Shown: one piece after another, positions 44,279 to 55,132 of the stretch
Layout: each line of letters opens with the position of its first letter
Numbering within the stretch: the stretch's first letter is position 1
From: Letharia columbiana
Taxonomy: Eukaryota; Ascomycota; Lecanoromycetes; Lecanorales; Parmeliaceae
Direction: 5' to 3'
DNA length: 64,000 bases
Assembly (NCBI RefSeq): GCF_014066305.1
Contig: NW_023501089.1
Coordinates: 1-64,000 of the forward strand
Translations under genes and position numbers: made by a program
The notes under the pieces: model-generated
What the model saw: the letters and a program-made list of their open reading frames with translations, nothing else
The model's database searches: none
Told to the model about the DNA's origin: nothing

Positions 44279-45702
44279 TCAAACCCCTTCCCTCCCGTTC
44301 CTCGCAACCATCTGATCCCTACTCGCATTCATCCTCTGTGCATAAATCCTGTTCTCTACTTCAATTCTCGTCGTCATCATGATTCCGCCCTCGCCCATCT
44401 CGCTGAGTATTTTCTCCGTACTATCTCTCTTTCCATTAAAAGCCTCAGACCGTCCCTTGGTGCCTACTGTGTATGCTGAGGTTTTGCCTGGTGATACTGT
44501 GGATGAGGTGAGTGTGGCTTCATCGTCCAGGCGGAGCGTGTTGGTGTTGCGGCTGCGGTAGTAGGTCGTGCTTGAGGCTTTGTTGAAGAGTTCTTTGATG
44601 GCCGGGCGGAGGGGTGGGATAGAGCCGGCTAGGAGGACGGTGTATTGTTCCACACTTTAGACTGTCAGGCGAGTGCTCCCCATTGAAAGCGTACGAAGGA
44701 TGGCGAGACTTACGCGGTCCAGGTCATCAGACCCGTCATATCATCTATGCGAACTCAGTCTACTTCTCGTGCCTAGTCTTGGCATGACTTTTCGATAACT
44801 TACATGTAATATCGGTCGTTTTCCCCAGCGTGCTAACCTTAGTCGTCTTGAACACAGCACAAACAGCGGCTCTGCATGGTGTCAGTGTTACAGTCCGACG
44901 TTCCAATTCATATTGCAAACGAACATCACCCCCGTTCCAAACAAAAGGCAAAGAACGACCTTTTTCGTTGTCTTCATCTGCAGGTTCCAGAATATCAAAG
45001 TTGGATACAGGGAGATACACAGATTAGAGAACGCAGAGAGGCCTAGATATTCAGCATCATTCCTTGGACCATGTGCCAGAGCGATAGTCGACTCACTTCC
45101 ATCCAGATACGCCATATATACATTCCTTGCCCGACCATTGCATGTACCAGGAATTTCTACGTTCCAGAGCTTTGTCATGGGCGAGCACTGCGAGTAGATG
45201 AACCCGAGTATCACAATGCCGCTCAATAGCTGGACCAGGCCAACTATCCACAGGAATGCTAGCTTGATATTTGCGTTGCGCGGTCCGTGGATCGTTGCTA
45301 GGTATGTCACTGCTGCGATCTTCCCGAATGCCAGCGCGAGCAGTTGGAAGGGCTGCGCGACCCAGCAATATTTGAGGGCCAATACTACGGCATTGGGGGT
45401 CAAGGCATCGATGTGCGTCCCCATTCCATAGTGAACGCTAATTTGCGTAAAAACTTGCGACACAATGACCAACAGCTGGGCGTGGGTATCAGTATGGAGC
45501 CAATTTGTGTATGGAATTGAGGGGAAGCGTGGCTTACGAAGGTCAGAAAGGTAAGGTAGGAGTCTATCCTCACGAGATGTATGATGAAGATATCGGCGTA
45601 GAAGCGTAGCGCAACGACAACCAGGGAGACGACGAAGAACGTCCAACTGACCGCAACTAAGACAATGCCGGCGCTTGCGTTGGATCCTGTTGGCGACGAC
45701 AT
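44279..45702 (-). CDS. Fungal rhodopsin-like seven-TM integral membrane protein
   Basis: Six exons keep frame: 45702-45538, 45475-45097, 45042-44925, 44871-44804, 44744-44714 (only 31 nt) and 44654-44279; 378 residues. The first TM (GIVLVAVSWTFFVVSLVVVALRFYAD) is followed by a DSYLTFLTF helix and the short H-Y-G-M-G-T-H loop typical of the fungal Rhodopsin_dom family. Later helices include LVQLLSGIVILGFIYSQC with a C-S-P...W-N...G-T-C loop, LYPTLIFWNLQM, and VEQYTVLLAGSIPPLRP before a cytoplasmic Ser/Thr/Arg tail. The closest known class is the PTH11/SAT4-like group of plasma membrane proteins, some acting as receptors in pathogens. Ligand unknown. Confidence 0.85.
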
Positions 45703-46503
45703 GGTTCCAGAAAGCCTTTAGAGGTGCGAACAGTAATGAAGGTGGGAGGAAAGTTCCCCTAACAAGTACCTCGCTGTCAATTGCTCTCTGTTCCGTGCTT
45801 CATCTGGTGGTTGCGGCCAAATGAAGCGGGGCCACCAAAATTGCACTTGTGATGACACCAGGGGCACGGTAAAAGATAACGTATATATTAGTCAAGGCAC
45901 CCATGCGAATAGGACCTTACATATTTAGGACTGAAGTCCTAAAGTTGGATACACTTCTATCAGGACTATAGTCCTAAAGTAAGATGCACATTTAGGACCT
46001 AAGACCTAAAGTTGGATGCTTGACACCAGTTGAATCATCGTGTCGGAGACGCAAATCGGGGTGCCATCATCTTCTGGACACCGGCTCATGACCTTGCATA
46101 TTCGTACCTACCTAGTCTCGGTCGCGCGCAATAGGTAACCTGGTAAGCTCACTACATCCCCTCCGTTTCTCGGTAACACGAGCTGGGTTTCCTTGGATGA
46201 GAGGAAAGGCCATGCAGGCGTGAGGCGTACCTGCAGCAGACGTGGTCATTGCGCCGGCACTACTCGTACTCGGTTGCCTCCGGAACCTTCATAGCTGATA
46301 CGGTGGGGGGAAGATAAGGCCCGCCGATAGTTCGGCCTATCTAATGTAAGTAGATACTCCTACAAGGGAAAAGGAGGGGTACTCCGTAATTCGAGGTTTC
46401 CCGCATGTGGCACAGCAGACTGCCCGGAGCCAAACCCTACTGGAGACGTGGCTGGTGTGGCCGATGATTGCGCATACTAATCAATCCAGTACCGTCACTA
46501 ATA
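45703..46503. other. Intergenic with short palindromes
   Basis: No ORF of note; three hexanucleotide-based palindromes are listed separately. Confidence 0.5.
45918..46012. repeat. Three short palindromes sharing TTAGGAC/GTCCTAA
   Basis: Spaced copies read TTAGGACTGAAGTCCTAA, AGGACTATAGTCCTAA and TTAGGACCTAAGACCTAA, each followed by AGTTGGAT or AGTAAGAT. They lie about 200-300 bp upstream of the rhodopsin-like gene start. Confidence 0.7.
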
Positions 46504-47086
46504 TTAGGGAGTTTCAGACCACTTTTTTTTTTGCTGTGGAATCGTGGAATATTCAGACTTTCAGCTAGGACAAAATAGATTAATCTAAACACCCTCACTA
46601 TCAAATAAGCTTCTTTGGTAAATTTGTGATAAATCCGCTTAGTTATTACCCGAGAAAATCGTACTTTATAATTTTCCCCATATCTAATTCTTAGAGATTA
46701 ACTCTAACTCTAATTTATTCGTAGAGACTTTCTTTCGCGCTATTAAGAGGAGAGAGATTCGCGACGACGTAATAGAAAGAACGATAGAAAGAACGATAGA
46801 AAAGACGTAGACGTATAAGAGATAATAGCAATAAGAGATAATAGTAGTAGTAATAAGAAGAAAGACCTTCTAATTAAATAGATTTGCTAAGAGATATAGA
46901 ATATCGACACGAGAAATCCACCAAATAGGTCGATTTTCTTCACCAAAGGTACCCCAGGGTACCTTTAATGGATGGCGTAAGTTGTGGGAATTTCAGCGAT
47001 TTGCCACCAACAGTTGGTGGTAAATTGCTTATTTTCCCACGATCTGAAAATTCCACGCTTAAAAAAAGTGGTCTGAAACTCCCTAA
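46504..47086. mobile_element. 583 bp MITE-like element with TA duplication
   Basis: The left end TTAGGGAGTTTCAGACCACT is repeated inverted at the right end (...AGTGGTCTGAAACTCCCTAA). TA sits directly outside each end (46502-46503 and 47087-47088). The inner part is AT-rich and contains palindromes (GGTACCCCAGGGTACC at about 46946; CCACCAACAGTTGGTGG at about 47007). It encodes no transposase, so it is non-autonomous. It ends 114 bp before the nitrilase start codon. Confidence 0.85.
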
Positions 47087-47200
47087 TATTGATTGAATCA
47101 GATCCGGCGTGATGGATGGTCGACTTTGGTTGCGCAATAGGACATTGAATGCGCCACATCTTTGACGACCGTGGGGGCGAGATGGCGAGATGGCGAAAGT

Positions 47201-49058
47201 ATGAAACATTTACCCCTGATTACCGCCGAGCCTGGGTGGTTCGACCTGGAAGCATCAGTCCAGAAAACCATCCACTGGATTAATGAAGCTGGCAAGGCAG
47301 GATGCAAGCTTGTTGCCTTCCGCGAAGTTTGTATTGCTCCCAGAAACTCGCAACCTGTGATCGGTTCATCACCACTCACAGAATGGGGTAGGGATTCCGG
47401 GTTATCCCTACTGGATGTGGAAGATCAATTACCAACAGTCTCTTCCCTTCCTGAAAGCCTACCGTGAGAACAGTCTGCCATCTGATTCCGATGAAATGCG
47501 TCGGATTCGTGCCGCAGCGCGTGAGAACGGCATTTACGTCTCCATGGGTTACAGCGAGATCGACATGGCAACTCTGCATCTTGCTCAGGTACTCATCGGA
47601 CCAACGGGAGATATCCTCAACCATCGACGAAAGATCAAGCCAACGCATGTTGAGAAGCTCATTTTCGGCGATGGGGCTGGAGACACCTTTGAGCCCGTCG
47701 TTGACACTGATATTGGACGGGTTGGACAGCTGAACTGCTGGGAGAACATGAACCCCTTTTTGAAGGCCTATGCGGCCAGTCTTGGGGAGCAGGTAAATCT
47801 CGAATCTGGCAAGCGAGTGCATTGGCTGCTTTGTCTAATACGATAATCTCGGGCGAATTACATTTTCATACCCCAAACTATGGGATTCTTACAAATTCAT
47901 ACCCCATCTTACATTTTCATACCCCAATGGGATATGAATTTGTAAGATACCATTAACAGGGGTATGATTTTGTAAGATACCATTAATAGGGGTATGATTT
48001 TGTAAGTTGCCATCTATAGGGCGGGTTGGTGTTAGGAATTATTCCTCGGGCCCTGCGGGGTTCTTAGGGGTGTCTGCAGCGTAAAGTGCAAACACCCCTA
48101 TTTTATCCTTTAGCGGTAACTCGGGTTACTAACAATTGAGGTAGGTAGCCTAGAACACCCTAAATACCCTTCTAATGATTTACAGGTATAGGGATAACTA
48201 CATCTACAAGTTGGTGGTATCTTACATTTTCATACCCCAAGAAATGGTAACTTACAAATTCATACCCCAAAGACTGGCAACTTACAAATTCATACCCCAT
48301 TTTTTTGGTGAGGGGTATGAAAATGTAAGATGGGTTTTAAGTATTGGGGTTGAATTTGTAATTTGCCCGATAATCTCCCAGGTCCACATCGCAGCATGGC
48401 CCATCTACCCAGACAAAACCACTCTCAACTATCCGGACCCGTACACTAACGTCAGCGACCCCAATTCCGACATCGTCAGCCCAGCCTATGCCATCGAAAC
48501 TTGCACCTACGTGCTCGCGCCCTTCCAGCGCCTGTCGCAAGACGGCGTTGCCAAGAACACACCTCCGGGCGTCGAAGTCGAGACACCGGAGCGCTACAAC
48601 GGGCACACCAGGATCTACGGTCCCGACGGTAGCCTACTGGCCCGACCGCCCAAGGATTTCGAGGGATTGGTATACGTGAACGTAAGCACGATGAACCATT
48701 CCCCCCCGGCGCACGCAATCGTCGAGATTCAAGACCCAACCGCTAATGTAAACAGATCGACCTCGACGAGGCCCACCTGCCCAAATCCCTCGCCGACTTC
48801 GGCGGCCACTACATGCGTCCGGATCTGATACGCCTCCTTGTCGATACACGGCGAAAAGAACTCATCACCCACGCCGATACCAACGGCGATGTGGGGAGCT
48901 ATAGCACTCTCGACCGTGTTGGTTTGTCGGCGCCGCTTACGGAGCCCAAGCCGGATATACGTCCGATGAAGAAGATGGTGCCCCATTCCGTGCCCGTGGA
49001 AGCGGGGTATTCCCATGGAGTTGCGGTCGGTGTGAATGGTGCGCCGAATGGCAAGTGA
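47201..49058 (+). CDS. Cyanide hydratase / nitrilase
   Basis: Four exons in frame: 47201-47330, 47392-47792, 48382-48681, 48756-49058; 377 residues. The nitrilase triad is present: Glu42 in AFREVWIPGYPYW (family has AFPEVW), Lys124 in [12 protein letters not shown], and Cys159 in [12 protein letters not shown]. The CWENMNP box and the DIDL...[19 protein letters not shown] region are those of fungal cyanide hydratases, which convert HCN to formamide; nitrile substrates are the alternative. The ATG at 47201 directly precedes [10 protein letters not shown], where family members have a few more residues, so a lost upstream start is possible. Intron two is 589 nt because it carries a 518 bp transposon plus a 9-bp duplication; without them it would be 62 nt, normal for this genome. 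Confidence 0.88.
47851..48368. mobile_element. Non-autonomous element with 9-bp duplication (MULE-like), 518 bp
   Basis: Flanked by the direct repeat GATAATCTC at 47842-47850 and 48369-48377. The ends are inverted: GGGCGAATTACA on the left and TGTAATTTGCCC on the right. Inside both ends many copies of TTACAAATTCATACCCC and TTACATTTTCATACCCC lie in both orientations. The core has no coding capacity. Nine-base duplications and long subterminal repeats suggest a Mutator-like non-autonomous element. It sits in intron two of the cyanide hydratase gene. Confidence 0.88.
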
Positions 49059-50175
49059 ATGGTATCGTCGAATTTAAGATTTCTTCTATTCCCCCAGTTC
49101 CAGTTACGGTCACCGGCCTGAACTGCTGCTGCTGCTTTGAACTGAGTCAAACGGTGAAGAGCTACCTACTTCGTCGAATCCCTTAAGGAACTGGTAGTGT
49201 ACTTAGTCCGAAAGCATACAACCACGAAAGAAAACAATTTCACACTCTTCATCATCACATCATAATAAGACACACACAGTAGCGCAATACAATTTGTCCT
49301 CAATCGAGGATGTACGTCTTCAGCCTCTAGTCCTATATTCCTGTATTCCACGTACCTTCACCCAACGAATCCTACCATGATTCCGTCACCTTCCCGCTTC
49401 CGCCTTTATAATCGCGCATGGTAATCAACTACTACTTCCAAGCGCACGCATACAAAGTGTATCCCAAAACACGAATGCCACGCCAACACCCTCATCAGCG
49501 TCTCAATCTTTTTTATTCTCCCCCAGCGTGCGTTGTCAATGAGAAGCTGTGCCGGACGCTCTTGAGATCTAAGTATCTCAGTATGCTACCAAGTGGATTT
49601 CGGCTCCTCAGACCCTCTTCGCCAAGAGCGCCCCGTAAAAGAAGAAATGATCACGTAGATCGGACGCGATTTGCACATGTGCAAAAACTCTCACCAGGAA
49701 GTCAAGGTGTTGATGGGGGTCTTTGTTACTCTGCAGAGATACAGCCCTCACGAGTTTGACGCATGTTCATGCCAGGTGCCCGCCCTTTGTGACGAGGAAT
49801 TCGACAGACGACAGACAACGCACGTCTGATCGAACCACCTTGATTAAGCGGGCGTCTGGTCTCGGTGCTCGAAGCTTGCCAATTCTGTATCTGGCGAGTA
49901 CGAGGGTTGCTCTGCGACATCTTATCCAAGCGGGACAGCGGAGAGAGGAATCATAGGCCTCCAGCAAATCTTGCTTGGACAGCTGCAGACTGCAAAAGCA
50001 AGCAAGTGGCATGTGGGATGATACGGTATGGCCATGTAAGCTGAGGACACCTTGCTTGTGTTTATGGCTGAACGTTTTAATGCGTTCTCACATGTGGTCA
50101 AGATCCTCGTCGTTACGGTCACAAGTACGCGTTGCCACTGCTCTTCTTACCACTCAATATTTGATGAGCTATCCG
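49059..50175. other. Intergenic, no gene recognised
   Basis: Contains a short CTGCTGCTGCTGCT run at 49121-49134 and small ORFs only. Confidence 0.45.
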
Positions 50176-51682
50176 TCACCCGATATACCTGCCATACTTC
50201 GCAAACTCCTCATCCGCCTTCAACCTCTCCATATCCTCATCCCTTAAACAAATCCCAACCGCGATCTCGCCATCCAGCGCCCTGGGCATTAGATATATCA
50301 AACTCTCGACCGGCTCATATTGCGGTCTCCGCACAGACTCAGGTTTGCCCAATCCAAGGTTGAAATCAAGTTCATAACAGTCTAATTTCGCCCACGAACT
50401 CAACATGATGTCCGCTGATAGGTCAAGCGTTGCTGTGACGGATAGGAGGTTTTTGTCTGGTGAGCGGTTGAGTGAGGTCGCAAGGGCACGGGTGTTGTAC
50501 CCCAGATTAGATGTTTTGGGTTCTAAAGCCGAGCGAAGCTGTGATGCGACACAGCCCAACGGCTCCTCAACCAACTTCCTGAACAGTGTACGTATGGTAC
50601 GTCATATTCTGCATATGTCCTGGGTACGTCTCTGGAATATCCAGATAACGCCGTACATCGACGGCGCGGGCAATAGTTGATTTAGCTGTGGGGTTTAAGC
50701 GGGGGAGGCGGGCGCGGATGACGGATTGCCAGATAAAGGCGCTGAGGGCGTCGTCGGTGGAGATGTAGCCTGAAGGGAGGGTGATGGTTTTTGTGGCGAG
50801 TGATTTCAAAGCGGTGAGTGAGGTGGGGTTGAAGGTGAAGTAGGTCCAGGTGCATTTTGGAGGAGAAGGTGGTGCTGAGTGGTCATTGGTGTCGTTGGAG
50901 ATGGAATGAGATGGAGTGGGTTTCACAATCTGGGAAGCGAGCTCGGAGCCTTCTTTATAGGAGTCGTCGAGTAAGGGGATGAGGTTGCGGCGGGCAAGGT
51001 TGCCGGATGACAGTTCTTCGCTTGTGAATTGTTCATTGCGGCAAGCTTTGGAGAAGAGATGCATGATTTGACCTTGGCCAGTCATGTCCATTGTGATGTG
51101 CTGGCCAACGAAGGTGAGCAGGAGACCGCCGGTGATGAAATTGGCTTGGAGGACGAAGACTGGTGCCGAGTCCGATGCGGATTCGTCGGAGCTTCCTGGA
51201 AGGGTTTTGAGAGGCGCAATGATGGTTTCGTCTAGCATGCTGAAGGGGAAATTAGCTCGTCTGAGGGCGTCTATCGTTGGTACTGAGGGGTCATGTCTGA
51301 GATCTTTCACGACCAGACGAGCAATTTCCTCCAATGGTTTGATCTTGAAGATGCCGGAGTTGCCTTCACCTGAACCTTCGTTGACGACCTTGCCTGCTAG
51401 CCATGGAAAGCTCGCGGACAGTCGTTCGAGACCACTCGTCAACATGTTGATGATTGCTAAATGTGAGGAAGCATCGGCCACCGAAAAGCAAAAGCATATT
51501 TGAGTATATAGCTTGAATAATGACGGTTGTCCAAGAATATCGAGATACTCGTTCAGGTCCTTTACTATGGCCGCTCCATGCATGTTGGGCAGTTGAAAGT
51601 GCCCAAAGACCATATTTACGGCAGTTGGCGCTCTTTCCAAGATGGGACTTAACCACTTAACTCTGCCTCTGCTACGTCCCAT
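50176..51682 (-). pseudogene. BAHD-type acyltransferase with one frame break
   Basis: The frame from 51682 (an inner ATG at 51613 is an alternative start) runs to about 50580, then the protein continues in another frame to 50176. Motifs: LFKLYTQICFCF...FPWLAGKVV at the N-terminus, the catalytic GQHITMDMTGQG (H-x3-D type), TWTYFTFNP, a GYISTDDALSAFIWQ stretch and VDVRRYLDIP, and, after the break, VEEPLGCVAS...CYELDFNLGLGKPESV, matching the DFGWG-type motif of the superfamily. The profile is like the trichothecene 3-O-acetyltransferase group, a large family with mostly unknown substrates. The break lies near 50575-50585 at a GTTCAGGAAGTTGG stretch; both sides look otherwise sound, so a recent indel or base error is likely. 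Confidence 0.75.
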
Positions 51683-53070
51683 TATGAGTCAAGTCCAAGC
51701 AAGGTAAGTTACGGTCACACTTACTCTAGCGTAAAACTAGCGAGAAGCTAAGGTAAGGTAATGTAAGCCAGTCTAACTTGTTTTGGGCAACAGGGTCTAG
51801 ACTAAGATCTGGAGGTCTTACTCTGCCATCCCTTGCCATCGCCCTTGGGCGTGCTGTAAACATCACCTAGTGTCAAAAGTCTCCAAGCGCCACCAGCGCT
51901 GCTGCGTTTCCGATGTGACGGCAGACTCGAGGACGGTGAACCGCAGCGGACCTGTCAGAGAAGAGCTGGGGAAAGGTAGAACCTGGCTCATCGATCTGTT
52001 GCCATCTGCTTGCGCACCGATCGAATCATCTTGGGATTACAATATTCTACCATCGCTAGGCAGACGAATCTTTCCAACCCCTGCATGTTCTCTATGCGCT
52101 TCTTCTTTGAGAATGACCTTGATGGGGAAAGTCGTCCTGTCGAATAAGAACTGCAGACAATCATGGGATAGGCGTTTAAAAGGCGGAGTATTCTGAAACG
52201 AAGACTGCGAAGAGATCAACAATCATGATTCCCAAAGTTCGATTCGTAACACCAGAATGCATCACCAAGAAACGCAGCACGAGTTCAAACACGTTGCCGT
52301 TGCCAATCACGGATTTCTTGCAGCAACGGAGCGTCCCCGTCGACATGAGGGAAACAAGGTCCCTATGCTCAGAAATCTTATACTAACATCATCGCCAGAG
52401 GGACGAGAAGAAAAAATGAAGCACGCATGGCCCGTGCAGCTTATCCAAGGCTTCGCATCCTCTCCGACTGAAACCGGGCGTCGCGAACGCGAGATTTGCC
52501 CCAACGAAGCCCAGCAGGGCCAGCATTGCCGGTCTCGCTGCACGAGCTGTCGGGCCGGGCGGATCTGCGGCAAGTCTTGGCACGGGAGACGCGAGTTGCG
52601 AAGGCGCTGCAGACGGATCGCGGTAAGTTGGGCAGTTGCATTCATATGGTATTGGTTCGTTGGTCAGTGTTTAGATTTCGCGAGGCTGAGCTTAGAGACG
52701 AGGATGAAGAGAGTGTTCATCTCCTAATTCTTTGAGTGGAAGTGGAACTTGCGTCTGATTATCCATAGAGAGTGACGTGCAAGATGACGGTTGCTGGTAG
52801 CTTTTCCCCACATATACAGCGTATCGTATTGTGTCACCTCGCGTCGCGTCAAACTCGCATCGCGTCGCATCGCACTGCATTGCGTCGATTTCTATTTGCT
52901 GTTTTGAGGCGCTGGCCAGGAGTATTTGCGACAACGGACGCTCGGCTTCTACTTACCAAAATACATCGCGAATACGGAGGTTGCCACCGAAAGTCCTGAA
53001 CATGCGCTAAAACCCTTGGCATTCTTGGCATTTCTAGCATTTTGGCAAATTTCTTGAATAGCTTCATAAT
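51683..53070. other. Intergenic, no gene recognised
   Basis: Several overlapping medium ORFs at 52257-52735 on both strands, none with domain resemblance. A GCGTCGCGTC/CGCATCGCGTCGCATCG simple-repeat patch lies at about 52840-52885. Confidence 0.4.
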
Positions 53071-53364
53071 CTACATACGATGTTTTATATAATTACGTAT
53101 GTACTGATTTGCTCGGTCAGCTGGATCATAGGGCCGCTCATCCCCTCCTTTACGGCCCTCCCGATACTCGTTACCGCCTCGTAAACGAATAACTTCGGCA
53201 ATATGTCTAGGCATACGCTCTATCCACTCCTGAATTCTCTTCTGTGACAATTCATGCTTCCATTGCGCTGCTATCGCTACTGTGCACACAGTAATATCGC
53301 AACTGTATACCCCGTATGCATGCAGTAATATCGCTACTATGTACTTCATATACATGCACCTCAT
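53071..53364 (-). pseudogene. Fragment of a DDE-type transposase
   Basis: The ORF contains QWKHELSQKRIQEWIERMPR followed by HIAEVIRLRGGNEYREGR, resembling the C-terminal end of Tc1-like DDE endonucleases in fungi (E-R-I-x-x-W-I-x-R-I-P-x-H-I-x-x-V-I...G-x-N-E-Y-x-E-G). There is no catalytic core; it is an isolated fragment. Confidence 0.5.
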
Positions 53365-53705
53365 ATATACAGCATTGATGTGATATTTAAGATATTCAAG
53401 ATATTTGCCAAGAATGCCAAGGGTTTTGAAGCCCTAACCCTAATGTTCAGGACTTTCTAGAGAATACGCATATACCTTGCAAGTCGGCAGAGAATAGGGC
53501 CCGAAACCCGGAATACCACCTCTGTTCAGCACCAAAATCATATCTGCGATTGTTTTTTCTGAGCTTATGGTTCAACCGACGTGAGAGGGCTCTGTGTTCG
53601 GACTTTTATAGTTGAAAGAGAAAGATGAGGCTGTTAAATTAGCCTTGCATTAGAGGGGATATATACTTTACAGTACTAAGATACCAAGATCAGGTTCGGT
53701 CACTC

Positions 53706-53849
53706 TGTTGAAATGTGGCCCCCGCGCATCCCAGCCACCATGTTTTTTAGCCACCTGATTTTGTACTGTATTTGGGACCTGGCCCCGGAGCCTAGGTTTT
53801 GGAGAATCAATCCGTCCGTTCTACACACCACATACCTGAAATTCTAACA
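53706..53849 (+). repeat. Left LTR
   Basis: 144 bp, TG...CA ends. Matches 54973-55112 apart from small indels. Confidence 0.92.
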
Positions 53850-53862
53850 GGTTATGAGCCCG
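53850..53862 (+). promoter_or_regulatory. Primer binding site, half initiator tRNA-Met
   Basis: GGTTATGAGCCC immediately follows the LTR and pairs with the anticodon-loop sequence GGGCUCAUAACC of eukaryotic initiator tRNA-Met. Confidence 0.75.
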
Positions 53863-54029
53863 GTTCTGACGCTTCTACTATACCTCGCTGCTACCATATC
53901 GTCCTACTACCGTACCTTGTCCTACTACCGTACCTCGCTATCACTATAAGCCCGGTCTGCAGGGCATATAGGCTAAGTCGCTATGATGCCAGCTTTCTAT
54001 AAGACTAATTCAGGTAATAAAGTTATAAC

Positions 54030-54135
54030 CCTCGTCGCAAAGAACCCTCGTCGCAAAGAACCCTCGTCGTCGTAAAGAACCCTCGTCGTCGCAAAGAACC
54101 CTCGTCGTCGCAAAGAATCCTCGTCGTCAAATAAT
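54030..54135 (+). repeat. Short tandem repeat inside the TRIM, unit about 19-22 bp
   Basis: CCCTCGTCGTCGCAAAGAA recurs at least five times with slightly variable CGT number. Confidence 0.9.
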
Positions 54136-54401
54136 GAGATAGTGGCAAAGAGGAACGTCGCGAAGGACTACGACAATGGAGACACGTGCCAGTGTGGCAT
54201 ACAAGTTCTATATGGAATGGCTACATTACTCCGAGGTGGAGTGTCACGTCTTACTCTTATTACTCAGAAAGGGTGTTATGCTCCAGGGGCATATCATGTT
54301 ACCCCAGGAAGGGGTGTTACGTTAAGAAGACGTGTTACCCAGGATAGGTGTCAAATATTACGTCAGGAAGACGTGTTACACCAGGATGGTGTGCGATATA
54401 G

Positions 54402-54915
54402 CTGGAATGGCCTATCGTTGTTGAAAGGCTGGAATGGCCTCTTGTTGAAAGGCTGGAATGACCTGTGAAGGCTGGAATGGCCTCTTGTTGAAAGGCTGGA
54501 ATGGCCTCTTGTTGAAGGCTGGAATGGCCTCTTGTTGAAAGGCTGGAATGGCCTGTGAACGGCTGGAATGGCCTATTGTTGAAGGCTGGAATGGCCTCTT
54601 GTTGAAAGGCTGGAATGGCCTGTGAACGGCTGGAATGGCCTATTGTTACGGCTGGAATGGCCTATTGTTGTTACGGCTGGAATGGCCTATTGTTGTTACG
54701 GCTGGAATGGCCTGTTGTTATTGAGGCTGGAATGGCCTGTTGTTTGTTGAGGCTTGTTATTGTTACGGCTGGAATGGCCTGTTGTTGTTGAGGCTGGAAT
54801 GGCCTGTTGTTGAGGCTGGACCTGTTGTTGAGGCTTGTTATTGTTACGGCTGGAACGGCCTGTTGTTGTTGAGGCTGGAATGGCCTGTTGTTGAGGCTGG
54901 AATGGTCTGTTGTTG
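54402..54915 (+). repeat. About 20-copy tandem repeat inside the TRIM
   Basis: GGCTGGAATGGCCT units are separated by TTGTTG(AA), TTACG or GTGAAC spacers (period about 22-27 bp). Confidence 0.92.
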
Positions 54916-54972
54916 GGAGTTGTGTATAGCTTCATTTCTTGTTGGGTGGACTGGGAGCGTGGCTGCAGGGAG

Positions 54973-55112
54973 TGTTGAAATGTGGCCCCCGCGCATCCCA
55001 GCCACCATGTTTTTAGCCACCTGATTTTGTACTGTATTTAGGACCTGGCCCCGGAGAGGTTTTGGAGAATCAATCCGTCCGTTCTACACACCACATACCT
55101 GAAATTCTAACA
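54973..55112 (+). repeat. Right LTR
   Basis: 140 bp copy of the left LTR; the duplication CACTC follows at 55113-55117. Confidence 0.92.
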
Positions 55113-55132
55113 CACTCTGCTAGCTCACAGCT

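Larger units (their letters stand above)
53706..55112 (+). mobile_element. TRIM-like non-autonomous LTR element, 1407 bp
   Basis: Two similar LTRs, 53706-53849 and 54973-55112, start TGTTGAAATG and end TTCTAACA. The target duplication CACTC flanks the element (53701-53705 and 55113-55117). After the left LTR a GGTTATGAGCCC stretch is complementary to the anticodon arm of initiator tRNA-Met, the half-tRNA primer used by copia-type elements. A purine-rich GCAGGGAG precedes the right LTR. The interior, 1.1 kb, has no gag-pol; it holds two tandem-repeat arrays. Small size, LTRs of about 140 bp and an iMet PBS fit a terminal-repeat retrotransposon in miniature. Confidence 0.88.

Noticed and set aside
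48175..48828. A 217-residue open frame on the plus strand
   Set aside because: It is the cyanide hydratase exon three plus read-through into the transposon and the next intron; not a separate gene, though noted for transcript tests.
52257..52735. Overlapping ORFs on both strands, one rich in Arg and Cys
   Set aside because: GC-rich shadow frames; no domain pattern or splice structure.
54696..54935. Gln/Asn/Pro-rich minus-strand ORF
   Set aside because: It is a translation of the tandem repeat in the TRIM.
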